From the NCBI GenBank assembly GCA_003223255.1, contig QHYJ01000026.1, positions 80,305-133,995 of the forward strand: a stretch of 53,691 bases of DNA, given 5' to 3'. The notes under the pieces are model-generated. The model was not told the origin of the DNA. It saw only the letters and a list, made by a program, of their open reading frames with translations, and made no database searches. Source of the stretch: Acidobacteriota bacterium (GTDB lineage: Bacteria > Acidobacteriota > Terriglobia > Acidiferrales > UBA7541). This document shows positions 9,055-17,295 of the stretch, in pieces. Each line of letters opens with the position of its first letter. Within the stretch, counting starts at the first letter, position 1. A program made the translations under genes and the position numbers.

Positions 9055-9237
9055 ATGCTGATCAGCGATTCTTCTCTTCTGTTGTTTGTCACCGAATCTG
9101 CCGCCCTTCTCTCGTTTCCGTCCTGTGCATCGTGGTAGGCACCCTGTGCCATGTCGTTGCGGCCGCCTTGGGTATTTCCGCGGTGCTGGCTTCTCGGCGC
9201 CGGCCTGTCAGTTTGTAAAGTACCTGATGGGCTGGTG
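9055..9237 (+). pseudogene. LysE/RhtB-type exporter remnant
   Basis: Decayed pieces of a LysE-family amino-acid exporter lie in shifting frames. They are MLISDSSLLLFVT (N-terminal segment), then LVSVLCIVVGTLCHVV followed by AAALGISAVLAS, then APACQFVKYLMGW after another shift. The order and wording match LysE family N-termini, but the TPGP motif region between the first two pieces is missing and the last two thirds of the gene are absent. No product is expected. It sits between the FmdB gene and a convergent coiled-coil protein. Confidence 0.55.
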
Positions 9238-9369
9238 CAGTGATTCCACCAATGCGTTGATTGCCGGCACCGTCGCCGAACGTGTTCGCAGGAGCTTGCG
9301 GCTGCGCCGCACCCAGAGCAACATCTCCGGTGGCGGCGAAGGAGCGCCAGGGCAGGGAGGCGGGTTGTC

Positions 9370-10281
9370 CTACGGCTTGTCCGTTGCCGGAGTAGTCGTC
9401 GCAGGGGTGGTTGCGGCGGAAGGTGCAGGAGCCGCAGCCGGAGCAGGTGCTCCCGAATCCTTGGGCGTTGCGAGGTACCCGGTAATCTGGTTCTTGCCCA
9501 CGTCGAAAACTACGATTTCGTAGGGGGCCATCCGGGAGCTGCCCTTCACGTAAAACTGCACGGGCTCGCCGGAAGTCCTATCTTTCTTTTCGATGGTTTT
9601 GTCATCGGCGATGACGGTGATCGTGTACTTGGATTTCTTTGGGTCGGTTCTGTTCAGGGAAATCTGCACCGGCCCAACGCGCTGGGTGTTCTTCGTTTTT
9701 TGCAGTGTAAATTCGTAGTAATTGCGATCGCCGCGGCGCCTCAACTCCTCGAGGTCGTCGCGATTGTGGGCGATCAAGCCGCTCATCACGTTCATGTCGC
9801 CCATGCTGCGTTCGAGTTTGCCCTTGGTGGCTTCCAGATCGGTCTTGGTCGCTTCGATGTCTTTCTTTGCTCCGCCAACTTCCGTGGCCACCGCGCCAAT
9901 CTGCTCTTGGCTCGCCTTAATCTGCGAAACCAGCTCCTGGTCGGAAGCCTGCTGCTCTTTGCGGATGTCTTCGGCGCGGCTCTTGGCCTTGGCGAGTTCC
10001 GACTGCGTCAAACCCATTCTTTGTGTAGTGATTTCCACGTGGCTTTTCAAATCCGCGATCCGAGAATTGGCTTGGTCCAATTGCGCGCTCAAGATCTTGT
10101 TCTGGTCCTGCTGTCTCGCCAGGTCCTGGCTCAGCCGCGCCTCCATCGTATACCCGAAATAGACGACCACGGCCAGGCCTGCAATCACCAGCCCGAACAG
10201 CACGGCGATCCACCGTGGCGTCCCTGCGCTGTCGTACGCATAGGATTCATGCGGGCTTGGTATGTTGGGTGAAATGCTCAT
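9370..10281 (-). CDS. Membrane-anchored coiled-coil protein
   Basis: This is a 303-residue protein of unknown function. Residues ~23-43 form one membrane span (WIAVLFGLVIAGLAVVVYFGY). Residues ~46-175 are a long coiled coil with heptad-like Ala/Leu/Glu/Lys repeats, including two KTDLEATKGKLE-type units. Residues ~180-270 form a compact beta-rich domain beginning NYYEFTLQKTKNTQRVGPVQ, and the last ~30 residues are an Ala/Pro/Thr tail. The topology suggests an N-terminal inner-membrane anchor with the coil on the periplasmic side. The start ATG has a purine-rich AGAGAGGGAAGA upstream. It is divergent from nothing obvious and converges with the LysE remnant. Confidence 0.75.
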   Translation of the reverse strand: MSISPNIPSPHESYAYDSAGTPRWIAVLFGLVIAGLAVVVYFGYTMEARLSQDLARQQDQNKILSAQLDQANSRIADLKSHVEITTQRMGLTQSELAKAKSRAEDIRKEQQASDQELVSQIKASQEQIGAVATEVGGAKKDIEATKTDLEATKGKLERSMGDMNVMSGLIAHNRDDLEELRRRGDRNYYEFTLQKTKNTQRVGPVQISLNRTDPKKSKYTITVIADDKTIEKKDRTSGEPVQFYVKGSSRMAPYEIVVFDVGKNQITGYLATPKDSGAPAPAAAPAPSAATTPATTTPATDKP

Positions 10282-10406
10282 TCTTCCCTCTCTGTATTTG
10301 GTATTACCCTAACAACGACCCCAGCTGAAATTATGGCCTGCAAAATGGCTTCTGTCCATCTCTCTCCCTGTGCGGGGCTCGCGCCTCATGAGTCGCTTCG
10401 GCAAGG

Positions 10407-10817
10407 TTACCGTTTTGAGGATTTGCCTTTGCTTTGGAGCGAGGGCCAGCGCGCAAAGACCGTCGTGGTTAGCCCGCCGCGCGGTGTGAATTCCCCTCGT
10501 ACGATGCACCATTCGGGATGGACGGCAGCGACGATGTCGCGAAGAATCCGGTTCACTGCGTTTTCGTAAAAGATGCCCAGATTGCGATACGCCAGCAGAT
10601 ACATTTTCAGGGCTTTCAGCTCGAGACATTCCTTCCGCGGCATGTACTGGATGGTGACCGTACCGTAGTCTGGTAAGCCCGTCTTGGGGCAGACCGAGGA
10701 GTACTCGGGAAATCGCGTCGTGATGACGTAGCTTGCGAATTGGTTTGGCCAAGTCTTGAGGGCCGGCAATTTCGCGTTGATCCCGGCGCGAGCGTGTTCG
10801 GCGGTGTAGTCGCGCAT
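10407..10817 (-). CDS. queF: NADPH-dependent 7-cyano-7-deazaguanine reductase QueF (unimodular)
   Basis: QueF reduces preQ0 to preQ1 in queuosine tRNA modification. The 136-residue length fits the short, YkvM-like unimodular type. The nucleophilic Cys is C43 in SSVCPKTGLPD, with the conserved Asp at D50. The QueF NADPH motif appears as CLELKALKMYLLAYRN, followed by GIFYENAVN and a GEFTPRGG substrate-binding stretch. The ATG at 10817 has AAGGAG 8 bases upstream, and a possible -10 (TACAAT on the minus strand, 10838-10843) lies just before that. No other que gene is in the window and no preQ1-like aptamer is evident in the leader. Confidence 0.93.
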   Translation of the reverse strand: MRDYTAEHARAGINAKLPALKTWPNQFASYVITTRFPEYSSVCPKTGLPDYGTVTIQYMPRKECLELKALKMYLLAYRNLGIFYENAVNRILRDIVAAVHPEWCIVRGEFTPRGGLTTTVFARWPSLQSKGKSSKR

Positions 10818-11012
10818 GTTTACTCCTTGGGATTTTTATTGTATCGTGCTCGGCCTAGAGTCTGCCTCTTTCCCTTAGCGCCAGCACGTTCAGGCCCAGT
10901 CTTTCGGGAAGTCCGAAAATCCTTTTGACCTGCTAGTTTGCCCGTCCTGCAGCGGTTCGAAATTCTGCCGCTCACTGGCGTGCGGCTGGTCACGCTTACG
11001 GTGAAGCGCATT

Positions 11013-11446
11013 CTTCAGTTCGAGCTGCTTAAGTTCCGCAGCATGCGCACCGGAGCGGAAAGCGACGGACGGCCGCAATGGGCCGCTTTGGATGATCCGC
11101 GTGTCACTGCCGCTGGAAAAATCCTGCGCAAGACGCATTTTGACGAGCCGCCGCAAATGATCAACGTCTTGCGCGGGCAGATGAGTTTTGTGGGCCCGCG
11201 CCCGGAGCGCCCGGAGTTTGTCGGTTGGCTGAACGAACCGATCCGCTTCTACCGTTTCCGGCATTACGTGCTGCCGGGCATCACCGGCTGGGCGCAGGTG
11301 AATTACCGTACAGCGCGAGCCTCGAGGATGCACGACGAAAGCTGCAGTACGACTTCAATCACGTCTGCAATGCCTCTCCGCTCCTGGACCTGAGAACCTT
11401 GTTGCGCACTGCCCGCGTGGTGCTCTTGCGCCAAGGCCGCCGCTAA
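11013..11446 (+). pseudogene. Exopolysaccharide sugar transferase (polyprenyl glycosylphosphotransferase), C-terminal remnant
   Basis: The catalytic C-terminal part of a WcaJ/PssY-type bacterial sugar transferase is recognisable from FELLKFRSMRTGAESDGRPQ (11019 on). It continues through LRKTHFDEPPQMINVLRGQM, SFVGPRPERPEF and GITGWAQVNYR. At 11306-11308 one base is missing, and the reading continues in another frame as YSASLEDARRKLQYDFNHV to the usual end LLRTARVVLLRQGRR. The membrane spans and the first ~300 residues expected for the family are absent upstream. There are no capsule genes beside it. This is a truncated and frameshifted relic. Confidence 0.8.
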
Positions 11447-11707
11447 CTCTCCGCAAATACCCTCAATTCTCCTTCTCTAACTTCCATTTCGACTTTTGGC
11501 CGGAGGTTGCCTCCTCGCCCCTAGTTTTTGTAGGTGTAGATTCTAAAGGACTTAGCTCCCGCCGAGGAGGACGTGACTGGTGACTTGGGACCCCTCGAGG
11601 CCCGGGTGAAGCTGGTGAAAGAACCCAGCCTTCTTAGTTCCTTACTTCACTTCCTTTTTACGGGCCTGCTAAACTCAGGGACGGAAGCTATCCAGGAGCC
11701 AGCCACC

Positions 11708-13123
11708 ATGTCTGAAGCTGCAAAAGCCGCTGCCACGGGGCCTACGCGGACTGAGTCGGACTCCATGGGGAAGATCGAGGTTCCCGCCGACCGGTATTAT
11801 GGCGCGCAGACGGCGCGGTCGCTCATCCACTTCGCCATCGGCAAAGACACCATGCCGCCGGAGCTGATTCGCGCCTTCGGCATCCTGAAGAAGGCCTGCG
11901 CGCTCGTCAATCACGACCTGGGCAAGCTGCCCGCCGAAAAGGCGCGCCTCATCGCGCAGGCGGCCGACGAGGTCATCTCCGGCAAGCTCAACGCGCACTT
12001 TCCGCTGCGTATCTGGCAAACCGGCAGCGGCACGCAGACGAACATGAACGTCAACGAAGTGATCTCGAACCGCGCGATCGAGATTGCAGGCGGCGTGATG
12101 GGCAGCAAGAAGCCCATCCATCCCAATGACGACGTGAACATGTCGCAGTCGTCGAACGACACGTTTCCCGCAGCCATGCACATCGCCGCGGCCACAGAAA
12201 CGGCAAGGCGATTGCTTCCGGCGGTGAAGCATCTTCGCGACGCGCTCGACGCCAAAGCCCAGGAATTCGCCGGCATCGTGAAAATCGGCCGCACGCATCT
12301 GCAGGACGCTACGCCGCTTACGCTGGGCCAGGAATTTTCCGGCTACGTCAGCCTGCTCTACCGCGACGGCGGCCGCGTCGCAGTCGCACTCGACGGACTG
12401 TACGACCTGGCTATCGGCGGCACCGCCGTCGGCACGGGCCTCAACGCGCATCCCGAATTCGGCGAGCGCGCCGCGGGCAAAATCGCCGAGCTGACCGCCC
12501 TGCCGTTCCGCTCGCATCCCAACAAATTCGCCGCGCTTTCTGCGCACGACGAAATCGTGTTCGCCTCCGGCGCGCTGAAAACGCTTGCCGCCTCGCTCAT
12601 GAAAATCGCCAACGACATTCGCTGGCTGGCTTCCGGCCCTCGCTGCGGCCTGGGTGAGCTGACGCTGCCGGAAAACGAGCCCGGCTCCTCGATTATGCCC
12701 GGCAAAGTGAATCCCACGCAGTCTGAAGCGCTGACCATGGTGGCGGTGCAGGTAATGGGCAACGACGCGGCCATCGGCTTCGCCGGCTCGCAGGGGAATT
12801 TCGAGCTCAACGTGTTCAAGCCGGTGATGATCTTCAACTATCTGCATTCCGTCGAGCTGCTCGCTGACGCCTGCAACAGCTTCGTCGAGCACTGTATGCG
12901 CGGCATCGAAGCCAACCGCGAAACCATCGACCGCTACGTCCACAACTCGCTGATGCTGGTCACCGCGCTCGCGCCGAAGATCGGCTACGACAACGCCGCC
13001 AAAGTCGCCAAGACCGCGCACAAGGAGCACCTTAGCCTCCGCGAAGCCGCCATTAAGCTTGGCTACGTCACCGCCGCCGAATTCGACGCCCTCGTCAAGC
13101 CCGAGGACATGACGCATCCATGA
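11708..13123 (+). CDS. fumC: Class II fumarate hydratase
   Basis: FumC hydrates fumarate to L-malate in the TCA cycle as a cytosolic homotetramer. The 471-residue product has the family signature [16 protein letters not shown], the substrate-site motifs [14 protein letters not shown] and [14 protein letters not shown], and [17 protein letters not shown]. The frame is open 45 codons further upstream, but ATG 11708 ([19 protein letters not shown]) has an AGGAG-containing leader and gives the usual length. The 260-base gap upstream is otherwise empty. A decayed copy of the last ~75 bases of this gene lies at 13742-13820. Confidence 0.95.
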   Translation: MSEAAKAAATGPTRTESDSMGKIEVPADRYYGAQTARSLIHFAIGKDTMPPELIRAFGILKKACALVNHDLGKLPAEKARLIAQAADEVISGKLNAHFPLRIWQTGSGTQTNMNVNEVISNRAIEIAGGVMGSKKPIHPNDDVNMSQSSNDTFPAAMHIAAATETARRLLPAVKHLRDALDAKAQEFAGIVKIGRTHLQDATPLTLGQEFSGYVSLLYRDGGRVAVALDGLYDLAIGGTAVGTGLNAHPEFGERAAGKIAELTALPFRSHPNKFAALSAHDEIVFASGALKTLAASLMKIANDIRWLASGPRCGLGELTLPENEPGSSIMPGKVNPTQSEALTMVAVQVMGNDAAIGFAGSQGNFELNVFKPVMIFNYLHSVELLADACNSFVEHCMRGIEANRETIDRYVHNSLMLVTALAPKIGYDNAAKVAKTAHKEHLSLREAAIKLGYVTAAEFDALVKPEDMTHP

Positions 13124-13741
13124 AACGACGCGAGAGCGACGGCCGACAATGGAATCCATTCGTTTCGGGCGATCGGAACTAAGTTGCGATCCTGAATCTA
13201 GCAGAAAGGCGTATGCGGCAGTCCCTACTGGCGGGCCTGAAGAGTGCGGCTGTCAGCCCTGTCTAAACTTCATTGCAGCTAGGAGCTAGGCATCAAACCT
13301 ACGGTCCCCAGATGCTCGAATTATTGGAGAAGTTGGGTATCTCGCCAAACCGTGAGACAGAAATCTATCATATGGCCCGCCTGCGGTCACGCAGGCACCT
13401 TTATGGAGGATGGTTTCACTTTGTCGGTTCAATCGTTTCGGGAGCGGACGCCCGCTAAACGAATCGCGAAGAAATGTTTGCAAACCAGATCTTGAGAAAA
13501 CGAATGAGTACTTCAGCTTGGGATTTAGCTCGCGGCTCGAGCTAGTTCGTAAGTCTTTTGTCGGTCTCCCTCTTGTGCAGCTTGAGTTCATGGCTGAGGT
13601 GCCTTGGGTTCTCGCGACGCCAGAACCTGACAAATAGATCCGGCAATTGACACATTTTCTGAAAGACATATTGCGGCAACTGGAGGAGTTGCAGCGGACC
13701 ATAGAGTACTTGGCGGGCACAACTGGGGCGAGGCGCGATCA
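13124..13741. other. Gene-free region downstream of fumC
   Basis: About 620 bases have no reading frame that I can support on either strand. Several short frames exist, but none has a recognisable motif or a convincing ribosome binding site. Together with the duplicated fumC end that follows, it looks like debris from a rearrangement. Confidence 0.4.
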
Positions 13742-13820
13742 AAGTGGCCATTAAGCGCGGCTTCATCGCCGTGGGGGAATTCGGCGCCCTCGTCGGGCCC
13801 GAGGCATGACGCATGCATGG
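13742..13820 (+). repeat. Degenerate duplication of the fumC 3' end
   Basis: These ~79 bases align with fumC 13046-13125. Translation gives VAIKRGFIAVGEFGALVGPEA, against [21 protein letters not shown] in FumC. The similarity runs past the stop codon: ATGACGCATCCATG after fumC and ATGACGCATGCATG here. That argues for a DNA-level duplication rather than an independent paralogue. No other part of fumC is recognisable upstream of the copy. Confidence 0.8.
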
Positions 13821-14334
13821 AAAACTCGAGGCCTCCCATGGAAATAACCCCACAGACAATTCTAGGTACCAAGAGTGGCCGCCTGCAATCTGGTTGCTGT
13901 ATGAAATGTTCTTTGCCCACGACCAAACGACGCCACCATTGTTCTATCCGACTTCGACGTTGGTATTCTTGCCCTGGTTTTTGGTAGGTCCTTTAGCAAT
14001 TGTCGCGCCGACGGTTTTCTTATTCGTGTGGAATCTGGGTCTTTTTAACGGAGATGCAAAAACTCCGAGACGTACCTATATCTTGCTCACAGTTACGACG
14101 CTCCTGAATGCACTGTGGTTGGTAGGTGGTTGGAGAGGTGGGATGGCTGTGCAAGGACCTCGTTACAATTTTTCTATGCTTGGAATCAACGCAGTATGGA
14201 TGACGCGTTTGTGGTTTATCCTTGTTCGCAGTTGGAAGACCGAGGCATCCTTCAAGGCTAATTTGTTTCTGCACTGGCTGATGTTTTTCTGGTTTGCGTC
14301 GTATGCTTTCCCATTTTTTGGAGAGATGACATAA
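13813..14334 (+). CDS. Four-span integral membrane protein
   Basis: This is a protein of up to 173 residues with about four hydrophobic spans: TSTLVFLPWFLVGPLAIVAP into TVFLFVWNLGLF, TYILLTVTTLLNALWLVGGW, INAVWMTRLWFILVRS, and FLHWLMFFWFASYAFPFF. I do not recognise the family. The start is uncertain. The first ATG (13813) lies inside the duplicated fumC end, so the original start may have been lost or may be internal (for example Met at ~13906). Base composition is visibly more AT-rich than its neighbours, which could indicate a recent arrival. Confidence 0.55.
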   Translation: MHGKLEASHGNNPTDNSRYQEWPPAIWLLYEMFFAHDQTTPPLFYPTSTLVFLPWFLVGPLAIVAPTVFLFVWNLGLFNGDAKTPRRTYILLTVTTLLNALWLVGGWRGGMAVQGPRYNFSMLGINAVWMTRLWFILVRSWKTEASFKANLFLHWLMFFWFASYAFPFFGEMT

Positions 14335-14392
14335 AGCTTTCACCGACGTGCGCCCCAGAGCGCGTGCCTGATGGTTCGTGGCATCAAGGAAG

Positions 14393-14410
14393 GGCACGAT
14401 GTATCGTGCC
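14393..14410. repeat. Small perfect hairpin GGCACGAT/ATCGTGCC
   Basis: An 8-bp perfect inverted repeat with a 2-base GT centre lies 58 bases after the stop of the membrane protein. The style (GGCACGAT-GT-ATCGTGCC followed by ACTAC) resembles short dispersed hairpins common between acidobacterial genes. It could act as a weak terminator, but no T-tract follows. Confidence 0.5.
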
Positions 14411-14486
14411 ACTACGATAGCTTGCCGTGGCAGAGAGCGATCCGCAGATCCCTCGCCCCCGATCGCCACAACCAAGCGACCGGGCT

Positions 14487-14520
14487 CCCTTCGGCTGCGC
14501 TCAGGGCAGGCGGGATGACA
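14487..14520. repeat. Dispersed repeat of the CTTCGGCTGCGCTCAGG...GATGACA type
   Basis: CCCTTCGGCTGCGCTCAGGG is itself an imperfect hairpin and is followed by CAGGCGGGATGACA. It belongs to the same broad class as the elements at 36565 and 47986, which also pair a CTTCGG/CCGAAG end with a GATGACA/TGTCATC end. Confidence 0.5.
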
Positions 14521-14544
14521 CCAAGAGCGTTGTGCATGATTATG

Positions 14545-14575
14545 TGAGGGGGCGCAGCAATGCTGCGCCTCCTCA
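14545..14575. repeat. Hairpin upstream of the ROK kinase gene
   Basis: A 14-bp stem with one G-U pair (14545-14558 with 14562-14575; core GGCGCAGC / GCTGCGCC) has a 3-base AAT loop. It lies 35 bases before the start of the ROK gene. It could be part of the dispersed repeat to its left or a structured leader. There is no T-tract, so a terminator role is doubtful. Confidence 0.5.
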
Positions 14576-14609
14576 ATTGCCAGGGGAAGTCGGCAGGGTA
14601 TAGGAAGAG

Positions 14610-15572
14610 ATGATTGGGGCGACGGACATTGGAGGGACGAAGATTGCCGCGGGTATTGTGGACGACGCCGGCAAAGTCCTTGCGAAGCTCGAAACGCCGA
14701 CGGAAGCGGCGCGCGCGTATCCCGACGGGCTGCGTCACATGGTGCGGATGCTTCGCGAAGCGGCGAAGCAAGCGAATGCCGAGCTTTCGGGCATCGGCAT
14801 TGGCTCAACCGGCTGGGTCTATCCCTTCACCGGGGAATTCGGCGACGTTGATTTTCTTCCCGGATGGAAGGGCTGCAACCCGGTGAAGGATTTGGCGCGC
14901 GAGTTTGGCGTGCGCGTGGCGCTGGAAAACGACGGCGACGCCGCGGCGTTAGGAGAAGCCGCATGGGGAGCGGGAAAAGGGAAGTCGCGGCTGATTTACG
15001 TCACTGTGGGCACGGGGATTGGCGGCGGAATTATTCTCGATGGGCAACTCTATCGCGGTGCAGACAGGGCACATCCGGAAGTGGGTCATCACGTGATTGA
15101 CGCTTCCGGCCCGCAATGTACTTGCGGCTTCCGCGGCTGCTGGGAAGCGCTGGCGACGGGGCCGGCGATGGCGGCCTGGTTTAACGCCGCGCGGGCTAAG
15201 AGGTCCAAGGGGGCCAGAGCGAAGCCGAAGCGCCAACCCGGCAAAACTCTTTCTGCCAAAGAAATCTTTCAGCTGGCCGAGCAGGGGAACTCCTTGGCGT
15301 GCAAAGCGGTCGCGCGCGAAGCCTATTATCTCGGCTTGGGCCTGGCCAACCTGATCAACTTGTTTGTGCCGGAGCGGATCGTGGTGGGCGGCAGCATCAT
15401 GAAAAGCATGCGGCTCGAAGACCTTCGCAAAGTGATTGCAAAGGGCTGTCGCTTCGTTCCGTATGAGAAGACCGAGCTGGCGCTGGCTTCGCTGGGGGAA
15501 GACGCCAACCTGATTGGCGCCGCGCAGGTGTGGCATCACCGCTTCGGGCAGGGTGCCACCGACGCCGCATGA
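14610..15572 (+). CDS. ROK-family sugar kinase (glucokinase-like)
   Basis: This is a 320-residue cytosolic ROK kinase, likely phosphorylating glucose or a related hexose with ATP. The N-terminal ATP-binding DIGGTK (6-11) is present. The catalytic Asp is D108 in ENDGDAAALGE. GTGIGGGII (134-142) binds phosphate, EVGHHVI carries a zinc His (H160), and CTCGFRGCWE (170-179) is the ROK zinc motif. A basic insertion (RAKRSKGARAKPKRQ) follows the zinc motif. ATG 14610 has AGGAAGAG just upstream. The substrate cannot be read from the sequence. The broken GH3 beta-glucosidase at 3.3-5.6 kb could once have supplied glucose. Confidence 0.88.
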   Translation: MIGATDIGGTKIAAGIVDDAGKVLAKLETPTEAARAYPDGLRHMVRMLREAAKQANAELSGIGIGSTGWVYPFTGEFGDVDFLPGWKGCNPVKDLAREFGVRVALENDGDAAALGEAAWGAGKGKSRLIYVTVGTGIGGGIILDGQLYRGADRAHPEVGHHVIDASGPQCTCGFRGCWEALATGPAMAAWFNAARAKRSKGARAKPKRQPGKTLSAKEIFQLAEQGNSLACKAVAREAYYLGLGLANLINLFVPERIVVGGSIMKSMRLEDLRKVIAKGCRFVPYEKTELALASLGEDANLIGAAQVWHHRFGQGATDAA

Positions 15573-15672
15573 TTAAATGCTAGGGTGACGGCGCCGCACA
15601 TCAGGTCCGACGATACCTTTAGGAAGTAAGGCCGGATTGCAGCTTGACTTAACGTGAGGGCAATGTGAGCAT

Positions 15673-15891
15673 TTGCGTGTGACCGCAAAACAAAGACGCA
15701 CTTATCAGAAGAAAGCTGCCGGATATGTGGCGGACCTAATTCTCGAGTCTCTAGAAAGCTTGCCAGAGGAAGACCGCCAAGCCAGGCTTGCGCGCGTACA
15801 TGCAGTACTCAGCGGCGACTCTGGTACGCATAAAAGGCCTTCCAAGAGGGAGAACCCTCCGTTATCCCGGCGTTCCGCAACGCGTCGCTAA
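15673..15891 (+). CDS. Small hypothetical protein, mostly helical
   Basis: This small protein of up to 72 residues starts with TTG 15673 or GTG 15679. The first ~50 residues look protein-like (QRRTYQKKAAGYVADLILES then LESLPEEDRQARLARVHAVL), predicted helical and charged. The last ~20 are a basic tail that overlaps the convergent small gene at 15809-16044, so the true end may have been extended by mutation. Family not recognised. Confidence 0.45.
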   Translation: MRVTAKQRRTYQKKAAGYVADLILESLESLPEEDRQARLARVHAVLSGDSGTHKRPSKRENPPLSRRSATRR

Positions 15892-16044
15892 ATGCGTGTT
15901 TGTCAGTCCGCCGCATCGCGCTATCCAAGGCGGAGGCCAATTTTTGCCGCTCTCGCTTGCGCTTGGCTTCTTCCGGCGTCGTCCGCGGCTTCGCTCCTGA
16001 ATCAAAACTTCCAGGGTGTCGGGATCAATCTCCTCTTTGCTCAT
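15809..16044 (-). pseudogene. Small hypothetical protein, frameshifted
   Basis: From ATG 16044 the protein begins MSKEEIDPDTLEVLIQERSR. A little further on, sensible sequence continues in a different frame as TTPEEAKRKRERQKLASALD, then SAMRRTDKHAFSDALRNAGI and a Trp/Tyr-containing end, with the stop at 15809. Joined, this gives ~75 residues of a charged helical protein that I do not recognise. The second frame has no start codon of its own after its preceding stop, so a frameshift around 15975-16000 is the simplest reading. It converges on and overlaps the tail of the small gene at 15673. Confidence 0.45.
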
Positions 16045-16121
16045 GCCGGCGAATTCCAGCAGACCGGCCGTACTATTTACCAAGCTCTATTCTACCACTG
16101 CAACTACTCCAGGAGGCCAAA

Positions 16122-17162
16122 TTGAGCAGACGATTCGCTTTTCTCATCTGGTTAGCGGTCTCACTCGGCTTCTTTTCTACGCAACTGGCTAATGGGCAGC
16201 AAACATATACGCTAAAGCCGACGCCGAAGACGGTGGCGTGGGGCTACTACGACGCGAAAGCCGCGCCGGTGCTGCGCATCAAGTCGGGCGACACGGTGGA
16301 AATTCAGACCCTGATCACCAACAGCCCGAAGCGGCTGGAAGAGGCGGGTGTGCCGCCGGAGCAAGTCGAGCAATCGCTGCGCCACATCACCGAGCAAGTG
16401 AAAGACAAAGGCCCCGGCGGACACATTCTCACCGGGCCGATTTACATCGAAGACGCGCAGCCCGGCGACGTGCTGGAAGTGAAAATCCTGGCCATCAAGC
16501 TGGCGATTCCGTACGCCTACAACGCGTTCGGGCCGGGCCATGGGTATCTCCCGGATGATTTTCCCTACTCGAAAATCAAAATTATTCCGCTGGATGAAAA
16601 GCGCATGGTGGCCAAATTCGCTCCGGGCATCGAGATTCCGCTGCATCCGTTTTTCGGCAGCATGGGCGACGCGCCTCCGGAAAGCGTGGGGAAGTGGAAT
16701 AGTGCGCCGCCGTGGATTATGGCAGGGAATCTGGACAACAAGGACCTTGTCGCGGGCACAACGCTCTATGTTCCCGTGCATGCGCCCGGCGCGCTGTTTG
16801 AAGTGGGCGACGGCCACGCCGGCCAGGGCGACGGCGAAGTGGACATTACCGCGCTCGAAACTTCGCTCATCGGCACGTTTCAGTTCATCGTGCGCAAAGA
16901 CATGCACCTGAAATGGCCGAGAGCCGAAACGCCCACGCACTACATCACCATGGGTCTGAACGATGACCTGAACGCGTGCGCGACGCTAGCAGTGCGGGAA
17001 ATGATCGATTTCCTCGTGACCGAAAAGCATCTTTCGAGGGACGACGCGTTCATGCTCGCGAGCGTCGCCGCGGACTTGCACATCACAGAGTTGGTCGACG
17101 GCAACAAGGGCGTGCACATGATGATTCCTAAATCGATTTTCGTCGCGTCGTCAAAAAACTGA
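16122..17162 (+). CDS. Secreted acetamidase/formamidase-family protein
   Basis: This is a 346-residue protein of the acetamidase/formamidase (FmdA/AmdA) beta-fold family, members of which hydrolyse short amides to carboxylate and ammonia. The TTG start at 16122 is set by a perfect AGGAGG at 16111-16116. Longer frames upstream lack this and overlap another gene. A signal peptide (RRFAFLIWLAVSLGFFSTQ, LANGQ) directs export, unlike the cytosolic enzymes. Family features include GGHILTGPIYIEDAQPGDVL near residue 95, GHGYLPDDFPY, HPFFGSMGDAP, a VPVHAPGALFEVGDGHAGQG stretch, and the C-terminal ACATLAVREMIDFL. The substrate is not known. Confidence 0.85.
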   Translation: MSRRFAFLIWLAVSLGFFSTQLANGQQTYTLKPTPKTVAWGYYDAKAAPVLRIKSGDTVEIQTLITNSPKRLEEAGVPPEQVEQSLRHITEQVKDKGPGGHILTGPIYIEDAQPGDVLEVKILAIKLAIPYAYNAFGPGHGYLPDDFPYSKIKIIPLDEKRMVAKFAPGIEIPLHPFFGSMGDAPPESVGKWNSAPPWIMAGNLDNKDLVAGTTLYVPVHAPGALFEVGDGHAGQGDGEVDITALETSLIGTFQFIVRKDMHLKWPRAETPTHYITMGLNDDLNACATLAVREMIDFLVTEKHLSRDDAFMLASVAADLHITELVDGNKGVHMMIPKSIFVASSKN

Positions 17163-17295
17163 CAGAGCGGTGAGCCAACGTCCCAGAACAGAAAAAGCAC
17201 AACCCAGGCAAGAAAATTTGCTCGCATGCACCGGACGCTATACCATAAGTACACGCGCCCAGCACAATCCACCGAGTCACAACCAGGGGGGAACC

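Noticed and set aside
10818-10940. preQ1 riboswitch before queF
   Set aside because: The leader shows a -10-like TACAAT and AAGGAG but no recognisable aptamer pseudoknot; a covariance-model search would be needed.
11675-13159. 494-codon open frame on the minus strand across fumC
   Set aside because: It is antisense to a complete fumC with all family motifs. The translation is rich in Arg/Gly/Val without any domain, as expected from the third-position G+C bias of fumC.
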